Source: CAKSUT01 sp045542335 (GTDB lineage Bacteria; Bacillota; Clostridia; Oscillospirales; CAG-382). Taken from it: a stretch of DNA of 36,783 nucleotides. The notes beneath the pieces are model-generated. The model was not told the DNA's origin, did not search any database, and saw nothing but the letters and a program-made list of their open reading frames with translations. The stretch is from assembly GCA_045542335.1 (NCBI GenBank), contig JAZQKV010000031.1, positions 1 to 36,783 of the forward strand. The letters are read 5' to 3'. A program made the position numbers and the translations under genes. Positions 24,607 to 33,010 of the stretch are shown here, in pieces. Every line of letters begins with the position of its first letter. Within the stretch, counting starts at the first letter, position 1.

Positions 24607-25407
24607 TCATTTTTCAACTGTATTCTTGTAGGGAGTGCCGATGAAACCAACCTGCTTGAAGTCCTGATAGTTGTGTCTTATGATATAGTCAATATAGGAA
24701 ACAACCATCTTTGCAGTGAGGTAATAACCCGTGGGAGCCATGTGACCGCCAAGGAAGAAACGCTTTCTGAATTCACCGTCATAAACGGGTGCGTACTTTC
24801 TGAAGTCAAGGACATAGGCATTGTCAAAGTAATCTGCCATTTCATAAAGCGCTCTTGAATGGTCATCATGCTTGACGTGGACACTATTTTTATTGCTCGA
24901 GGGAATGGTCATAAAGAAAAACTTTGCATCAGGCTGAATTTCCTTAAGACGCTGAACAATCTGTGCATAATAACCGGTAAAGGTGGGCGAATTCTTTTTA
25001 TAGTCCTCTGCGCAAATATCGGCAACGGAGCCAACGGGAAGTGTGCTTCTGTCGTTGAGGTCGTTAACGCCAAGGGCAATTATGTATGCATTGCAGGCAA
25101 GCTCGGGATTCCAGAAGCCTTTGCTTTCGGCAAAGCTCTCCATATATGCCTTTGCGGTCATGCCGCCTTTTGAAAAGTTGTGGACAGTGATACCCGCCAT
25201 TCTCGCCATAAACTGTCCCCAAGAATAGTCAAACATATCGTGATAGCTTTTTCCGCCCTCTGCATTTGTGCCCTCAAATTCTCCGGAAGAAAGGCTGTCG
25301 CCAACGCATCCTATTGAACGGAGTATTGAACAGAAGCCGCCGTCGCTCACGATGTTATCAAGGGGTTTTTCATTGGGGTCAAGATTCATGTATTCAAGTA
25401 TATTCAT
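24607..25407 (-). CDS. SGNH/GDSL-family hydrolase
   Basis: A 266-residue esterase of the SGNH family, likely removing acyl groups from carbohydrates. Block I is GCVGDSLSSGEF with nucleophile S38, followed by the block II Gly in NFSKGGMTAKAY, the block III Asn in ALGVNDLND and the catalytic His in GGHMAPTGYYL. No signal peptide is visible, so it is probably cytoplasmic. ATG 25407 is preceded by AAGGAAG. It has its own promoter. It could act with the GH-A glycosidase and sugar genes in the window, but is not in an operon with them. Confidence 0.85.
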   Translation of the reverse strand: MNILEYMNLDPNEKPLDNIVSDGGFCSILRSIGCVGDSLSSGEFEGTNAEGGKSYHDMFDYSWGQFMARMAGITVHNFSKGGMTAKAYMESFAESKGFWNPELACNAYIIALGVNDLNDRSTLPVGSVADICAEDYKKNSPTFTGYYAQIVQRLKEIQPDAKFFFMTIPSSNKNSVHVKHDDHSRALYEMADYFDNAYVLDFRKYAPVYDGEFRKRFFLGGHMAPTGYYLTAKMVVSYIDYIIRHNYQDFKQVGFIGTPYKNTVEK

Positions 25408-25460
25408 TTTGTTTCTTCCTTTCAGGGCGAATATTATCTTAATTAAAACGCCTTCTCCCA

Positions 25461-25489
25461 ATTGTATCATGTTTTGTTTCAAAAGTCAA
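25461..25489 (-). promoter_or_regulatory. Promoter of the SGNH gene
   Basis: On the minus strand TTGACT, 17 bp, TACAAT. Confidence 0.7.
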
Positions 25490-25756
25490 TGCTTTTTGAA
25501 GTTTTTAAAGCAATATAAATCCAAATTCATTAACCGACTTCAAAATTCTCTTTTTCGCATTTTCAATTATCATTTTTTAAAAAAACATTTTCCCAAAGCA
25601 GGCAACCTCTGTCAATCGGACAAATCTGCTCAATTATATCCAAATTCAGCGTAACATCTTGTTTTGGTTAAAGAAGTTTTCTCTCCTTTTCCTGCAAGGC
25701 AATTGGAAGCATTTTTCTTGACAGGACACTCATTCCGCTTCTTCCATAAGCTTTCA
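25490..25756. other. Non-coding AT-rich gap
   Basis: Between the two divergent promoters I see no gene, strong hairpin or repeat. An isolated TTGACA at about 25716 has no matching -10. Confidence 0.5.
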
Positions 25757-25785
25757 TTGCAAAATGTTTCCCAAAGTTGTATAAT
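25757..25785 (+). promoter_or_regulatory. Promoter of the small ORF and CAP gene
   Basis: TTGCAA, 17 bp, TATAAT. The predicted start near 25792 lies about 30 bp before the small ORF. Confidence 0.75.
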
Positions 25786-25823
25786 ATACTCACAGCAGAA
25801 AAGAAAGGAGGAATTACCCCCAA

Positions 25824-25931
25824 ATGTATGCACCGCCAAAGGGACACACCTGCGGGGATAATAAACAAAAAAGGAAGCGAAAACACACCGTCGCCACAAT
25901 TAACGGCGGCAAACAGAAAGGCAAGGTATAA
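25824..25931 (+). CDS. Small basic ORF (35 codons) coupled to the CAP gene
   Basis: A 35-residue frame that begins MYAPPKGHTCGDNKQKRKRK, then HTVATINGGKQKGKV. It has GGAGG 12 nt upstream, lies directly after a good promoter and ends two bases before the next start codon. It is very basic, with one Cys and no signal or membrane segment. The tight coupling suggests either a real small protein or a leader peptide setting translation of the secreted CAP protein. I do not recognise a family. Confidence 0.5.
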   Translation: MYAPPKGHTCGDNKQKRKRKHTVATINGGKQKGKV

Positions 25932-25933
25932 TA

Positions 25934-26911
25934 ATGAAAGGCTTTAATAAAAAGAACACAAAAAAGATATTGTCCGTTATCACAGCACTCGGATTGTGCA
26001 TAGCTCCCCTCTCGGCAAATGCCGCAAGCTCCTGCACCGCAAAGCAGGCTATTGAAAATATGCTTAAATCAAGAGAGATTCCTGCTATTTCCGAGCTCAT
26101 CAACTGTTCGGATTTAAGCTCCTGCGACATTTCCGGACTTACGCAAAATATGCGCTCAATCGCAGAAAAGCTCGGCGATTACATAAATTGCGGCAACACC
26201 GCAGGAATTGGCGAATGTATAAAGCAACTCATAAACTCCGGAAGTGGCGAAAGCACTCCGACAGACGATTGCGACAAAGGAAGCTGCGATGCCCCTTACG
26301 ACGATTGCACCGACGAAAACTGCGGTGAAGCCGAAATTCCGGATGAAAAAGACGAGCCACAAACTCCCTCTGCTCCCGAAGCAACCCCTGACCAAACTCC
26401 TGACAATTCTCAAAGCGAACAAGGCTCCGCAAGCGGCGGCTCGACCGAAAACTCCGGCGAGAACGGCACACAAACGCCTTCCGGGGATTCCTCCACGGAA
26501 AATTCCGTCCCAGAAGCTGACAACAGTGAAATGCCGGGCGGTTATGCTTATGAGGTTATTTCCCTTGTAAATGCACACCGCACCGCCGCAGGCCTTGAAC
26601 CCTTGAGCTACACTAATCCTGCGCTCATGGCAGCGGCACAAAAACGTGCCGAAGAACAGCAGCAGGTTTATTCCCACACACGCCCGGATGGTTCTTCCTG
26701 CTTTACGGTACTTGACGAATACGGCATTTCTTACCGGGGAGCCGGCGAGAACATTGCCATGGGTCAGAGAACGCCCGAAGAAGTTGTTGAAGACTGGATG
26801 AATTCCGAGGGCCACAGAAAAAATATCATGAACCCCTCATTCACTCAAATCGGCGTTGGCGTTCATGAAGCAGGTGGAAGATACTATTGGAGTCAGATGT
26901 TTATTGCATAA
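25934..26911 (+). CDS. Secreted CAP/SCP-domain protein
   Basis: A 325-residue exported protein. The signal peptide covers about 1-30 (LSVITALGLCIAPLSANA, cleavage after ANA). A Cys-containing domain (about 31-125) follows, with repeated Cys spaced through NCSDLSSCD, NCGNTAGIGEC and the DDC/NC segment. A Ser/Thr/Pro/Glu-rich linker runs from about 130 to 200. The C-terminal CAP domain has VNAHRTAAGLEPLSY, YSHTRPDGSSC, GAGENIAMG and SEGHRKNIMNP, keeping the conserved His and Glu residues. CAP proteins in Clostridia are often spore- or surface-linked; the molecular function is unsettled. AAGG lies 7 nt before the ATG. Confidence 0.88.
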   Translation: MKGFNKKNTKKILSVITALGLCIAPLSANAASSCTAKQAIENMLKSREIPAISELINCSDLSSCDISGLTQNMRSIAEKLGDYINCGNTAGIGECIKQLINSGSGESTPTDDCDKGSCDAPYDDCTDENCGEAEIPDEKDEPQTPSAPEATPDQTPDNSQSEQGSASGGSTENSGENGTQTPSGDSSTENSVPEADNSEMPGGYAYEVISLVNAHRTAAGLEPLSYTNPALMAAAQKRAEEQQQVYSHTRPDGSSCFTVLDEYGISYRGAGENIAMGQRTPEEVVEDWMNSEGHRKNIMNPSFTQIGVGVHEAGGRYYWSQMFIA

Positions 26912-26921
26912 CTCTCTCCGG

Positions 26922-26966
26922 CAGCAAAATCTGCATTTTTACCTCCCATGCAGATTGATTTTGCTG
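26922..26966 (+). terminator. Long hairpin after the CAP gene
   Basis: CAGCAAAAT and CTGCAT (26922-26936) pair with ATGCAG and ATTTTGCTG (26948-26966) around a 4-base bulge. It has no T-run after it and is probably an mRNA 3'-end structure together with the next element. Confidence 0.5.
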
Positions 26967-26976
26967 TCCAAAACAT

Positions 26977-27068
26977 AAGACCATATCAAAGCAACAGGTA
27001 AAGAAAAAAGCAGCTGTAAAAAGCCGGGCTTGCCTTCTGTCCTAAAGCTTTGATACGGTCTTTTTTAT
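26977..27068 (+). terminator. Large structured terminator or small RNA before the MFS gene
   Basis: AAGACCATATCAAAGC (26977-26992) pairs with GCTTTGATACGGTCTT (27047-27062) with a single mismatch, followed by a T-run. The 54-base interior has further short stems, including AAGCC/GGCTT. It is larger than a plain terminator needs to be. Confidence 0.55.
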
Positions 27069-27089
27069 ATTCAAAATGGTTGAAAATGC

Positions 27090-27118
27090 TTGACAAACAT
27101 GGCGAAATGTGCTATAAT
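27090..27118 (+). promoter_or_regulatory. Consensus promoter of the MFS gene
   Basis: TTGACA, 17 bp, TATAAT: both boxes match the sigma-A consensus perfectly. Confidence 0.85.
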
Positions 27119-27181
27119 GTGCGACGTCACAGGAAAGGACCTTGACACTCACAAAAGATTTGCTTCGGAGGTAATCCCTAC

Positions 27182-28387
27182 ATGACGGCACAAAGTGAAA
27201 AGAAGCTCAAAGCAGGGCAGGTTTTTCTCCTGTTTGCTTTTACATATTTTATAAGCTACGTTACACGAATAAATTACGGCACAATTGTGTCCGAAATGGT
27301 TACAGCAACGGGGCTTGCAAAAAGTGAGCTTTCTCATGCGTTGACAGGCTGCGCCATAACCTATGGTGTCGGTCAGCTCATAAGCGGATATTTCGGCGAC
27401 AAAATCCGTCCGAAGCTTCTCATTTCCCTTGGACTTTCCGTTACAATTGCAATGAACATACTCATTCCCGTGTGCCTTTATCCATGGCAGATGGTTGTGG
27501 TGTGGTGCATAAACGGTTTTGCTCAGGCGTTCATGTGGCCGCCGATGGTAAAGCTCATGACGGCGCTTCTGACTGCCGAGGAATATGCGCTTGGCTCAGT
27601 GCGTGTTTCGTGGGGAAGCTCTTTCGGCACGATGTTCATGTATCTTGCCGCACCGCTTATAATAATGCTCGGAGGCTGGAAATACGTTTTTATTGTCAGC
27701 GCTGTGATGGGAATTGCGGGTCTTGTAATATGGAACAAGCTTTGCCCCGACGTTGAAGTTATCAATCAGAAGAAAAAAGAAGCAAAAGATGCCTCGAAAA
27801 ATAAATTCTCTTTTCCGATTATACTCGTTTTCGTTATGGCAGGAATTGCACTTCAGGGAATCCTGCGCGACGGAGTTCAGACATGGATGCCGTCATACAT
27901 TTCCGAGACCTTTTCCCTCGGAAATGAGATTGCCATCCTCACAGGCTTTGTTCTTCCAATTTTCAGCATACTTTGTCATCAGAGTGCATCAATTCTATAC
28001 AGGAAAGTATTCCCCAATCCGATGACCTGCAGTGCAGTAATTTTCGGCGTATCCACACTTTCAGCTTTTGCTCTCTGGCTTTTTCCTGACACAAATCCGG
28101 CAATTTCGGTTGCACTTTCGGCAGTTCTTACGGGTTGTATGCATGGGGTAAACCTCATTCTTATCTGCATGGTTCCGGCGTATTTTGCCAACACAGGACG
28201 GGTAGCAATGATTTCGGGTACGCTCAATGCCTGCACATACATCGGAAGCGCAGTTTCCAACTATCTTTTCCCCGTCATTTCCGAAAATTACGGATGGTCG
28301 GCAACAGTTCTTCTGTGGGTTGTTGTTGCGGCAGGCGGCACAGCAATTTGTGCGTTTTGCGCTCCTGCATGGAAAAGAAAATTTTAA
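27182..28387 (+). CDS. MFS transporter, organophosphate-antiporter-like
   Basis: A 401-residue major facilitator with about twelve membrane segments. The pattern resembles the GlpT/UhpT (organophosphate:phosphate antiporter) branch: TYFISYVTRINYGTIVSEM in helix 1, GQLISGYFGDKIRPK as the helix 2-3 motif A, and NGFAQAFMWPPMVKLM in helix 4. The substrate could be a sugar phosphate or a related acid; this is inference. A charged loop (NQKKKEAKDASKNK) separates the halves. GGAGG lies 10 nt before ATG 27182. It is monocistronic. Confidence 0.88.
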   Translation: MTAQSEKKLKAGQVFLLFAFTYFISYVTRINYGTIVSEMVTATGLAKSELSHALTGCAITYGVGQLISGYFGDKIRPKLLISLGLSVTIAMNILIPVCLYPWQMVVVWCINGFAQAFMWPPMVKLMTALLTAEEYALGSVRVSWGSSFGTMFMYLAAPLIIMLGGWKYVFIVSAVMGIAGLVIWNKLCPDVEVINQKKKEAKDASKNKFSFPIILVFVMAGIALQGILRDGVQTWMPSYISETFSLGNEIAILTGFVLPIFSILCHQSASILYRKVFPNPMTCSAVIFGVSTLSAFALWLFPDTNPAISVALSAVLTGCMHGVNLILICMVPAYFANTGRVAMISGTLNACTYIGSAVSNYLFPVISENYGWSATVLLWVVVAAGGTAICAFCAPAWKRKF

Positions 28388-28432
28388 AACCGGAAAATCG
28401 CAAATATTTACATAAGAACATCATAAAAAACC

Positions 28433-28475
28433 AAGTGGGGCATATCCGTCGATATGTCCCACTTAACTTTTATTT
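28433..28475. terminator. Bidirectional terminator between MFS and glycosidase genes
   Basis: AAGTGGGGCATATC (28433-28446) pairs with GATATGTCCCACTT (28451-28464) with one G-U and a CGTC loop. A run of A lies before it and AACTTTTA after it, so it can work on both strands. Confidence 0.8.
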
Positions 28476-30401
28476 CTTTATTTCAAAAACAACTGCGCTG
28501 TTGGGCTTCATTGTGATTCTCACTCCGTTGACACCGGGAGCTTTCTCCACAACGGCATCCTGATTTTTGAGTTCACGCTCAAACGCATAGTCGCCCAGGC
28601 ACATATTTACAACGCTTTCACGAGGTACACAGTTTACTGCGACAACAAGACGGGTTTCTTCATCAACAATGTGCTCTGTTATTGCAACATAAGGATTATC
28701 TTTTACTACAACCTTTTCGGGATTTTTAAGTGCGGTCATAGCCTCGTAAATCTTATAGTATGCCTTTGTAGCCGGAGTGCCGCTTATAACACCAGCCTTG
28801 CCGCCTGCAATTTCTTCAAGGGGATATGTGAGATAATAAACAGTTCCCTTGCCATACTTGTTTTCAGACATAACGGGAACTCTGTCCTGATCGGTGGCAA
28901 GCACCTTTGCGGTGGTGGCTTCATAGGGAATCTTGAAGGTGGGGTTGAATGTGTAGGTTTCGCCGCACATTTCAACGGTATCCGCCTTTACAGGATTGTA
29001 ATGGCAAAGGGGAGTGAACCCGAAATAAGGCTCAAAGGGGGTGATCATGCCGTTTCCACTCATGGAAACATAAAGAGCCGCACCGTTTTCAACACGCTTC
29101 ATAAGCTCGGAAAGAAAACGTCCTTTGAGATGAGGATGTGCAACAGAGGGGAGAATATATGCTCTTGCCTCGGGAATTGCATCATCACAATGACAGAACT
29201 CAATATCAAGACCTGCCTGCTTTGCAAGAATAAATGCGCCGTAGGTGCTGAGCCATGAATCGTTTTCTGCGGAAACAATGCAAACTGCATCAACAAGTCT
29301 TTGCGGAAGCTTTTTATACTCAAAATTATCAATGAAGTTTGCGAAATCCGTCATTTTCTTGACAACAGGTTTTGGCGAGAAATCTGCGTTGAAAAGTCCA
29401 AGCTCACGCTCAACCGCATTCCAGTCATAGGGAGCATGAGTGAGATGATTCTGTTCAAAACCGCACCACCACATGAATCCGAGGCAATCGTGCGCCCAAA
29501 GCAGATGAAGAATTGTGTTTGCGTAATCTGCAGCGTTTTCTTTGCTTGCAATCATCGGACCAAGTGTGCCGACCTCCTCCGCAAAGGCGGGCTTTCCGCT
29601 GAGACCTCTGTACATAACAGTTTCGGCAACGGAATGCATCACGGACTTCTGCTCGGTGATGGCATCGGTCATACAATGGGGCGTGAAAAGAGGATAAGGA
29701 TGAGTGCAAAGAACATCAAGAATCTCTCCAAGGTCAGAGGGCTTGAATTTTGTTTCGGGGAAGGTGCTGTGCATACCTGAAATAACAGGCTTTTGGTTAT
29801 CCTCGGTTTTAATTGCCATGGTAATTGCGCTTGCCCAGAGATATGCTCCGTCGGCATCTTCTGCATCTCCCATGCAGTTACACTCATTTCCAAGATCCCA
29901 TGCAACAATTGCAGGCTTATCCTTAAAGTGTTTAACCATATACTTGACAAATTTTATCTGCCATTTTATAGCTCTTGCATCACGGATAACATTTACTCCC
30001 TCGAAAAGCTCGGGAACATAAAGTCTGCCACTCATCCAACCGGTCACAAGACCAACAACAAGCTTGAGCCCATATTTTTCCGCAAGGTCACAAAAAACGC
30101 CAAAGCGTTCAAGCATAACTTCGTCAAGGCCTGCTCTGCCGGCTTCAGTGTGCGGCAGAAAATTCTCGCCCATGGAGATTTCCTTTTCAACTCCCCGACA
30201 TTCCCTCAACATTTTTATAGGCTGAAAATCAGGCCACAGAGGGAAAATTCTAAGGTACTTGATATTTGCCTCTGCAAGCTTTTTAAAATCGCTTTCAACC
30301 ACCTTTGCGTCCCATTCATGCCACATATTTGTGCCTGCATGAGATGCCCAATAATTACATCCGACGAAAAATTCGCCACTCTTGAACAGCTTATTATCCA
30401 T
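28470..30401 (-). CDS. Clan GH-A glycoside hydrolase (GH5-like, beta-mannosidase/mannanase type)
   Basis: A 643-residue retaining glycosidase. The TIM barrel covers about 10-360, with RIFPLWPDFQP, LVVGLVTGWMSGRLYVP, IVAWDLGNECNC (acid/base E173) and KPAFAEEVGT (nucleophile E275 or E276). A Rossmann-like central domain (about 370-560), as in trimeric beta-galactosidases, and a small C-terminal beta domain follow. There is no signal peptide, so it acts on imported oligosaccharides. Exact specificity cannot be read. The start is ATG 30401 with AAGGAAG upstream; the TTG at 30419 is unlikely. It has a consensus promoter. Confidence 0.82.
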   Translation of the reverse strand: MDNKLFKSGEFFVGCNYWASHAGTNMWHEWDAKVVESDFKKLAEANIKYLRIFPLWPDFQPIKMLRECRGVEKEISMGENFLPHTEAGRAGLDEVMLERFGVFCDLAEKYGLKLVVGLVTGWMSGRLYVPELFEGVNVIRDARAIKWQIKFVKYMVKHFKDKPAIVAWDLGNECNCMGDAEDADGAYLWASAITMAIKTEDNQKPVISGMHSTFPETKFKPSDLGEILDVLCTHPYPLFTPHCMTDAITEQKSVMHSVAETVMYRGLSGKPAFAEEVGTLGPMIASKENAADYANTILHLLWAHDCLGFMWWCGFEQNHLTHAPYDWNAVERELGLFNADFSPKPVVKKMTDFANFIDNFEYKKLPQRLVDAVCIVSAENDSWLSTYGAFILAKQAGLDIEFCHCDDAIPEARAYILPSVAHPHLKGRFLSELMKRVENGAALYVSMSGNGMITPFEPYFGFTPLCHYNPVKADTVEMCGETYTFNPTFKIPYEATTAKVLATDQDRVPVMSENKYGKGTVYYLTYPLEEIAGGKAGVISGTPATKAYYKIYEAMTALKNPEKVVVKDNPYVAITEHIVDEETRLVVAVNCVPRESVVNMCLGDYAFERELKNQDAVVEKAPGVNGVRITMKPNSAVVFEIKK

Positions 30402-30469
30402 ATCTTTTCTTCCTTTCAAGGAGGATATCGTTATTATTTCGCAGAGCGAAAAGATTCCACTGTGAATTA

Positions 30470-30498
30470 ATTATAACATGATAGTTTTCATTTGTCAA
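30470..30498 (-). promoter_or_regulatory. Consensus promoter of the glycosidase gene
   Basis: On the minus strand TTGACA, 17 bp, TATAAT. A small TTCGC/GCGAA hairpin (30438-30450) lies in the leader. Confidence 0.8.
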
Positions 30499-30614
30499 GA
30501 GAAAGTTAGAAATATCGGATATTTTAAAGCTCCCCTTTTTTACGCCAAACTCACTGTAACAAGTTATGTTTTCGTAGAATAAAAATCCCTGCAAAAACAT
30601 TTTCAACAATAATG

Positions 30615-30643
30615 TTGACAATTCCGCAAATAGGGTGTATAAT
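30615..30643 (+). promoter_or_regulatory. Consensus promoter of the nnrD-alr operon
   Basis: TTGACA, 17 bp, TATAAT, perfect in both boxes. Confidence 0.85.
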
Positions 30644-30685
30644 ATATGATGAAAATTTGTGTTTCAAAAGAAAGGGGTCCGACAT

Positions 30686-32245
30686 TTGAGAGCTTACACA
30701 CCAAACGATATGAGAAACGGCGATGCTTTCGCCATAAACACCCTCGGAATGTCGGGTTACTCCCTCATGCAGAACGCCGCCGAAAGCGTTTATGGAGAGA
30801 TTTGTAAACTCCGGGAATTGAAAAACGGCGTATGGGGAAAAAGCTTTGTCATCCTCTGTGGCAAGGGAAATAACGGTGGAGACGGATATGCCGTGGGAAA
30901 GCTTGCCTGCGCAGATGGGGCAAAGGTGGTCTGCATAGATGTTTTTGGGTGTGAGCCGGGTTCGGATGAAGCAAAACGCAACAGGCAGGAATTTCTTTCT
31001 GCCGGCGGCTCGATTGTGAGCGTGTGCGAATCGGATTCCGATGCTAACGGCAAAGAATACGTCGCAAAAAAGCAGGCAGAGCAACTGCTTTTGGGGGCAG
31101 ACGTTATAATTGAAGCTATTTTCGGCACAGGCTTTGACGGCGATATTAAACGCCAAAGCCCTGCGGGAATGTGCATTGAAGCGGCAAACAGCGCAAATGG
31201 AATAAAGGTTGCAATAGATTGTCCGTCAGGCGTAAACTCACTCACCGGTAGAATTTCTGAGGTCACCTTCAAGGCGCATCTGACCGTTACCCTTTCAAGA
31301 GCAAAGCCCGGACTTTTCAGTTATCCTGCAAAAGACTTTTGCGGAAGAATCGTCGTTACAGATATAAGAATTCCTCAAGCCGCTTATCCCAACCGCCCGG
31401 AATTTGAAATTTCAGATTGGGATTTTGCCGCAAACATAATAAAACCACGACAGCAAAATTCTCATAAGGGAACTTTCGGACGTCTTTTGTGCCTTTGCGG
31501 AAGCAAGGATATGACAGGGGCGGCGGCTCTGTGCATTTCAGGTGCGCTTCGATGCGGAGTGGGACTTGTGAATGCGGTGGCTCCGGAAGATGTTCTTGAC
31601 ATTCTTAAAATCAAGCTCAACGAGCCGATTTTCACAAATTCAGAAAACAGCATAGCCCTTGAGGCAGCTCTTGAAAAAGCCGATGCCGTTGTTATTGGTT
31701 GCGGTCTTTCAAGAAGTCCTGTGACTGACGGACTTGTCTACGACATAATCAAATCATTCAAAAAGCAAATAATTCTCGACGCTGACGGAATAAATGCCGT
31801 TTCGGATAATATAAATGTATTGGAGAAGGCAGCTGTGCCTCCCATACTCACTCCGCATCCTCTTGAATTTTCGAGGCTGACGGATCTTTCCGTTGACCGC
31901 ATTTCGTCGGACAGAATAAGCGCAGCAAAAAGCTTTGCACATGAACACAACTGTGTGGTTGTTTTAAAAGGAGCTGCAAGCATCATAAGCGACGGAAGCT
32001 TCACGGTAATCAACACAACCGGAAATTCCGCCCTTGCAAAAGGTGGAAGCGGCGATGTCCTTGCAGGCATAATCGGCGCACTTGCGGCTCAAGGGTATTC
32101 TGCAATACAAGCCGCCGCCGTTGGAGCATATGTCCACGGTCTTGCAGCGCAAAGGTTGTCGGAAAAGTATTCTGAATTCGGAGTTATCCCATCGGATTTA
32201 CCCTGTGAAGCGGGGAAAATTCTCGGGGAGCTTGCAGTGCAATAA
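30686..32245 (+). CDS. nnrD: Bifunctional NAD(P)H-hydrate epimerase/dehydratase, UUG start
   Basis: A 519-residue fusion that repairs damaged NADH and NADPH. The N-terminal epimerase (NnrE-type, about 1-215) has CGKGNNGGDGYAVG, EAIFGTGFDG and DCPSGVNS. The C-terminal ADP-dependent dehydratase (NnrD-type, about 235-519) has GTFGRLLCLCGSKDMTGAA, CGVGLV, ILTPHPLEFSRL and TGNSALAKGGSGDVLAG with the catalytic Asp in GGSGD. TTG 30686 is chosen because AAGGGG lies 8 nt upstream and the protein begins with the family-typical RAYTPNDM; a GTG at 30659 precedes the ribosome site. It heads an operon with a lipoprotein gene and alr. Confidence 0.92.
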   Translation: MRAYTPNDMRNGDAFAINTLGMSGYSLMQNAAESVYGEICKLRELKNGVWGKSFVILCGKGNNGGDGYAVGKLACADGAKVVCIDVFGCEPGSDEAKRNRQEFLSAGGSIVSVCESDSDANGKEYVAKKQAEQLLLGADVIIEAIFGTGFDGDIKRQSPAGMCIEAANSANGIKVAIDCPSGVNSLTGRISEVTFKAHLTVTLSRAKPGLFSYPAKDFCGRIVVTDIRIPQAAYPNRPEFEISDWDFAANIIKPRQQNSHKGTFGRLLCLCGSKDMTGAAALCISGALRCGVGLVNAVAPEDVLDILKIKLNEPIFTNSENSIALEAALEKADAVVIGCGLSRSPVTDGLVYDIIKSFKKQIILDADGINAVSDNINVLEKAAVPPILTPHPLEFSRLTDLSVDRISSDRISAAKSFAHEHNCVVVLKGAASIISDGSFTVINTTGNSALAKGGSGDVLAGIIGALAAQGYSAIQAAAVGAYVHGLAAQRLSEKYSEFGVIPSDLPCEAGKILGELAVQ

Positions 32246-32302
32246 AGTGAGTAAGGTATTCGGGCAACAGCGCAATCCGCTTCTTCGGAAAGGAATATTT
32301 GC

Positions 32303-32935
32303 TTGTTCCATAAGCATTTTAAAAGAAGAATTGCATTTTTTCATCGTCCGCTTTGTACACTTCTCGCCCTTGTTTTAACATTATCTTTCCCGGTTTCCTG
32401 CGGAATTGCAGGCAAGGAAGCAAAGGAGCTTGGACAACTCTCGGACAATATGCTGTCGGAATACTCGGCGCAGTTTGACTATGTTGTTACAACAGCCGAC
32501 CAAACGGGGGAAGTAACAAATGAAATTTCCGGAAGCGCACTTATCAGCCGTTCCGGTGGAAAAATCACTCTCTCAATTCTCTCCCCATCGCCATATGGGG
32601 GTATCTGCGCCACATATACTGCCTCGTCCTTGCCCGATTCAATTCAAATTGCGTATGAGGGAATAAACCTTGAAATGCCCAAAGATGCATTTGACAAAAT
32701 CAACACTGCAATGGCAATTTTCACCGATGATTTTGCTCTTACCCTAAGAACACAGCCATCGGAAAGCGTCAAGGACAACGCCGAAAGTGAGCTTCGCACA
32801 GCACAACTCACATATAACGGCTCATCTGTCAGCATAAGATACTCCCCCGATGAATGTATGCCCGTTTCCTTTACCGTTGTGCGAGATGGAATAACGCTCA
32901 ATGCGGCGGCAACAAAAATGATGAAATACGAATAA
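32303..32935 (+). CDS. Lipoprotein, YdcC-like position upstream of alr
   Basis: A 210-residue exported protein. The N-terminus is positively charged, then hydrophobic (LCTLLALVLTLSFPVSC) ending in a lipobox-like VSC, so it is probably lipid-anchored on the outer face of the membrane. The mature part (DYVVTTADQTGEVTNEISGS, SPSPYGGICATY) is beta-rich, in keeping with LolA/YdcC-like lipoproteins found between acpS/nnrD and alr in other Firmicutes. I infer the relationship mainly from position. TTG 32303 has AAGGA 8 nt upstream and is the best start. Confidence 0.65.
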   Translation: MFHKHFKRRIAFFHRPLCTLLALVLTLSFPVSCGIAGKEAKELGQLSDNMLSEYSAQFDYVVTTADQTGEVTNEISGSALISRSGGKITLSILSPSPYGGICATYTASSLPDSIQIAYEGINLEMPKDAFDKINTAMAIFTDDFALTLRTQPSESVKDNAESELRTAQLTYNGSSVSIRYSPDECMPVSFTVVRDGITLNAAATKMMKYE

Positions 32936-33010
32936 ATTTCCAGGGAAATCTCTTTATAAAAACACAGCTCGGCGTAACCTCAATGACAAACGCCCGAAAG
33001 GAAGTAAAAT

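Noticed and set aside
26156..26815. 219-codon minus-strand frame antisense to the CAP gene
   Set aside because: Shadow frame in the low-complexity linker; no ribosome site or promoter.
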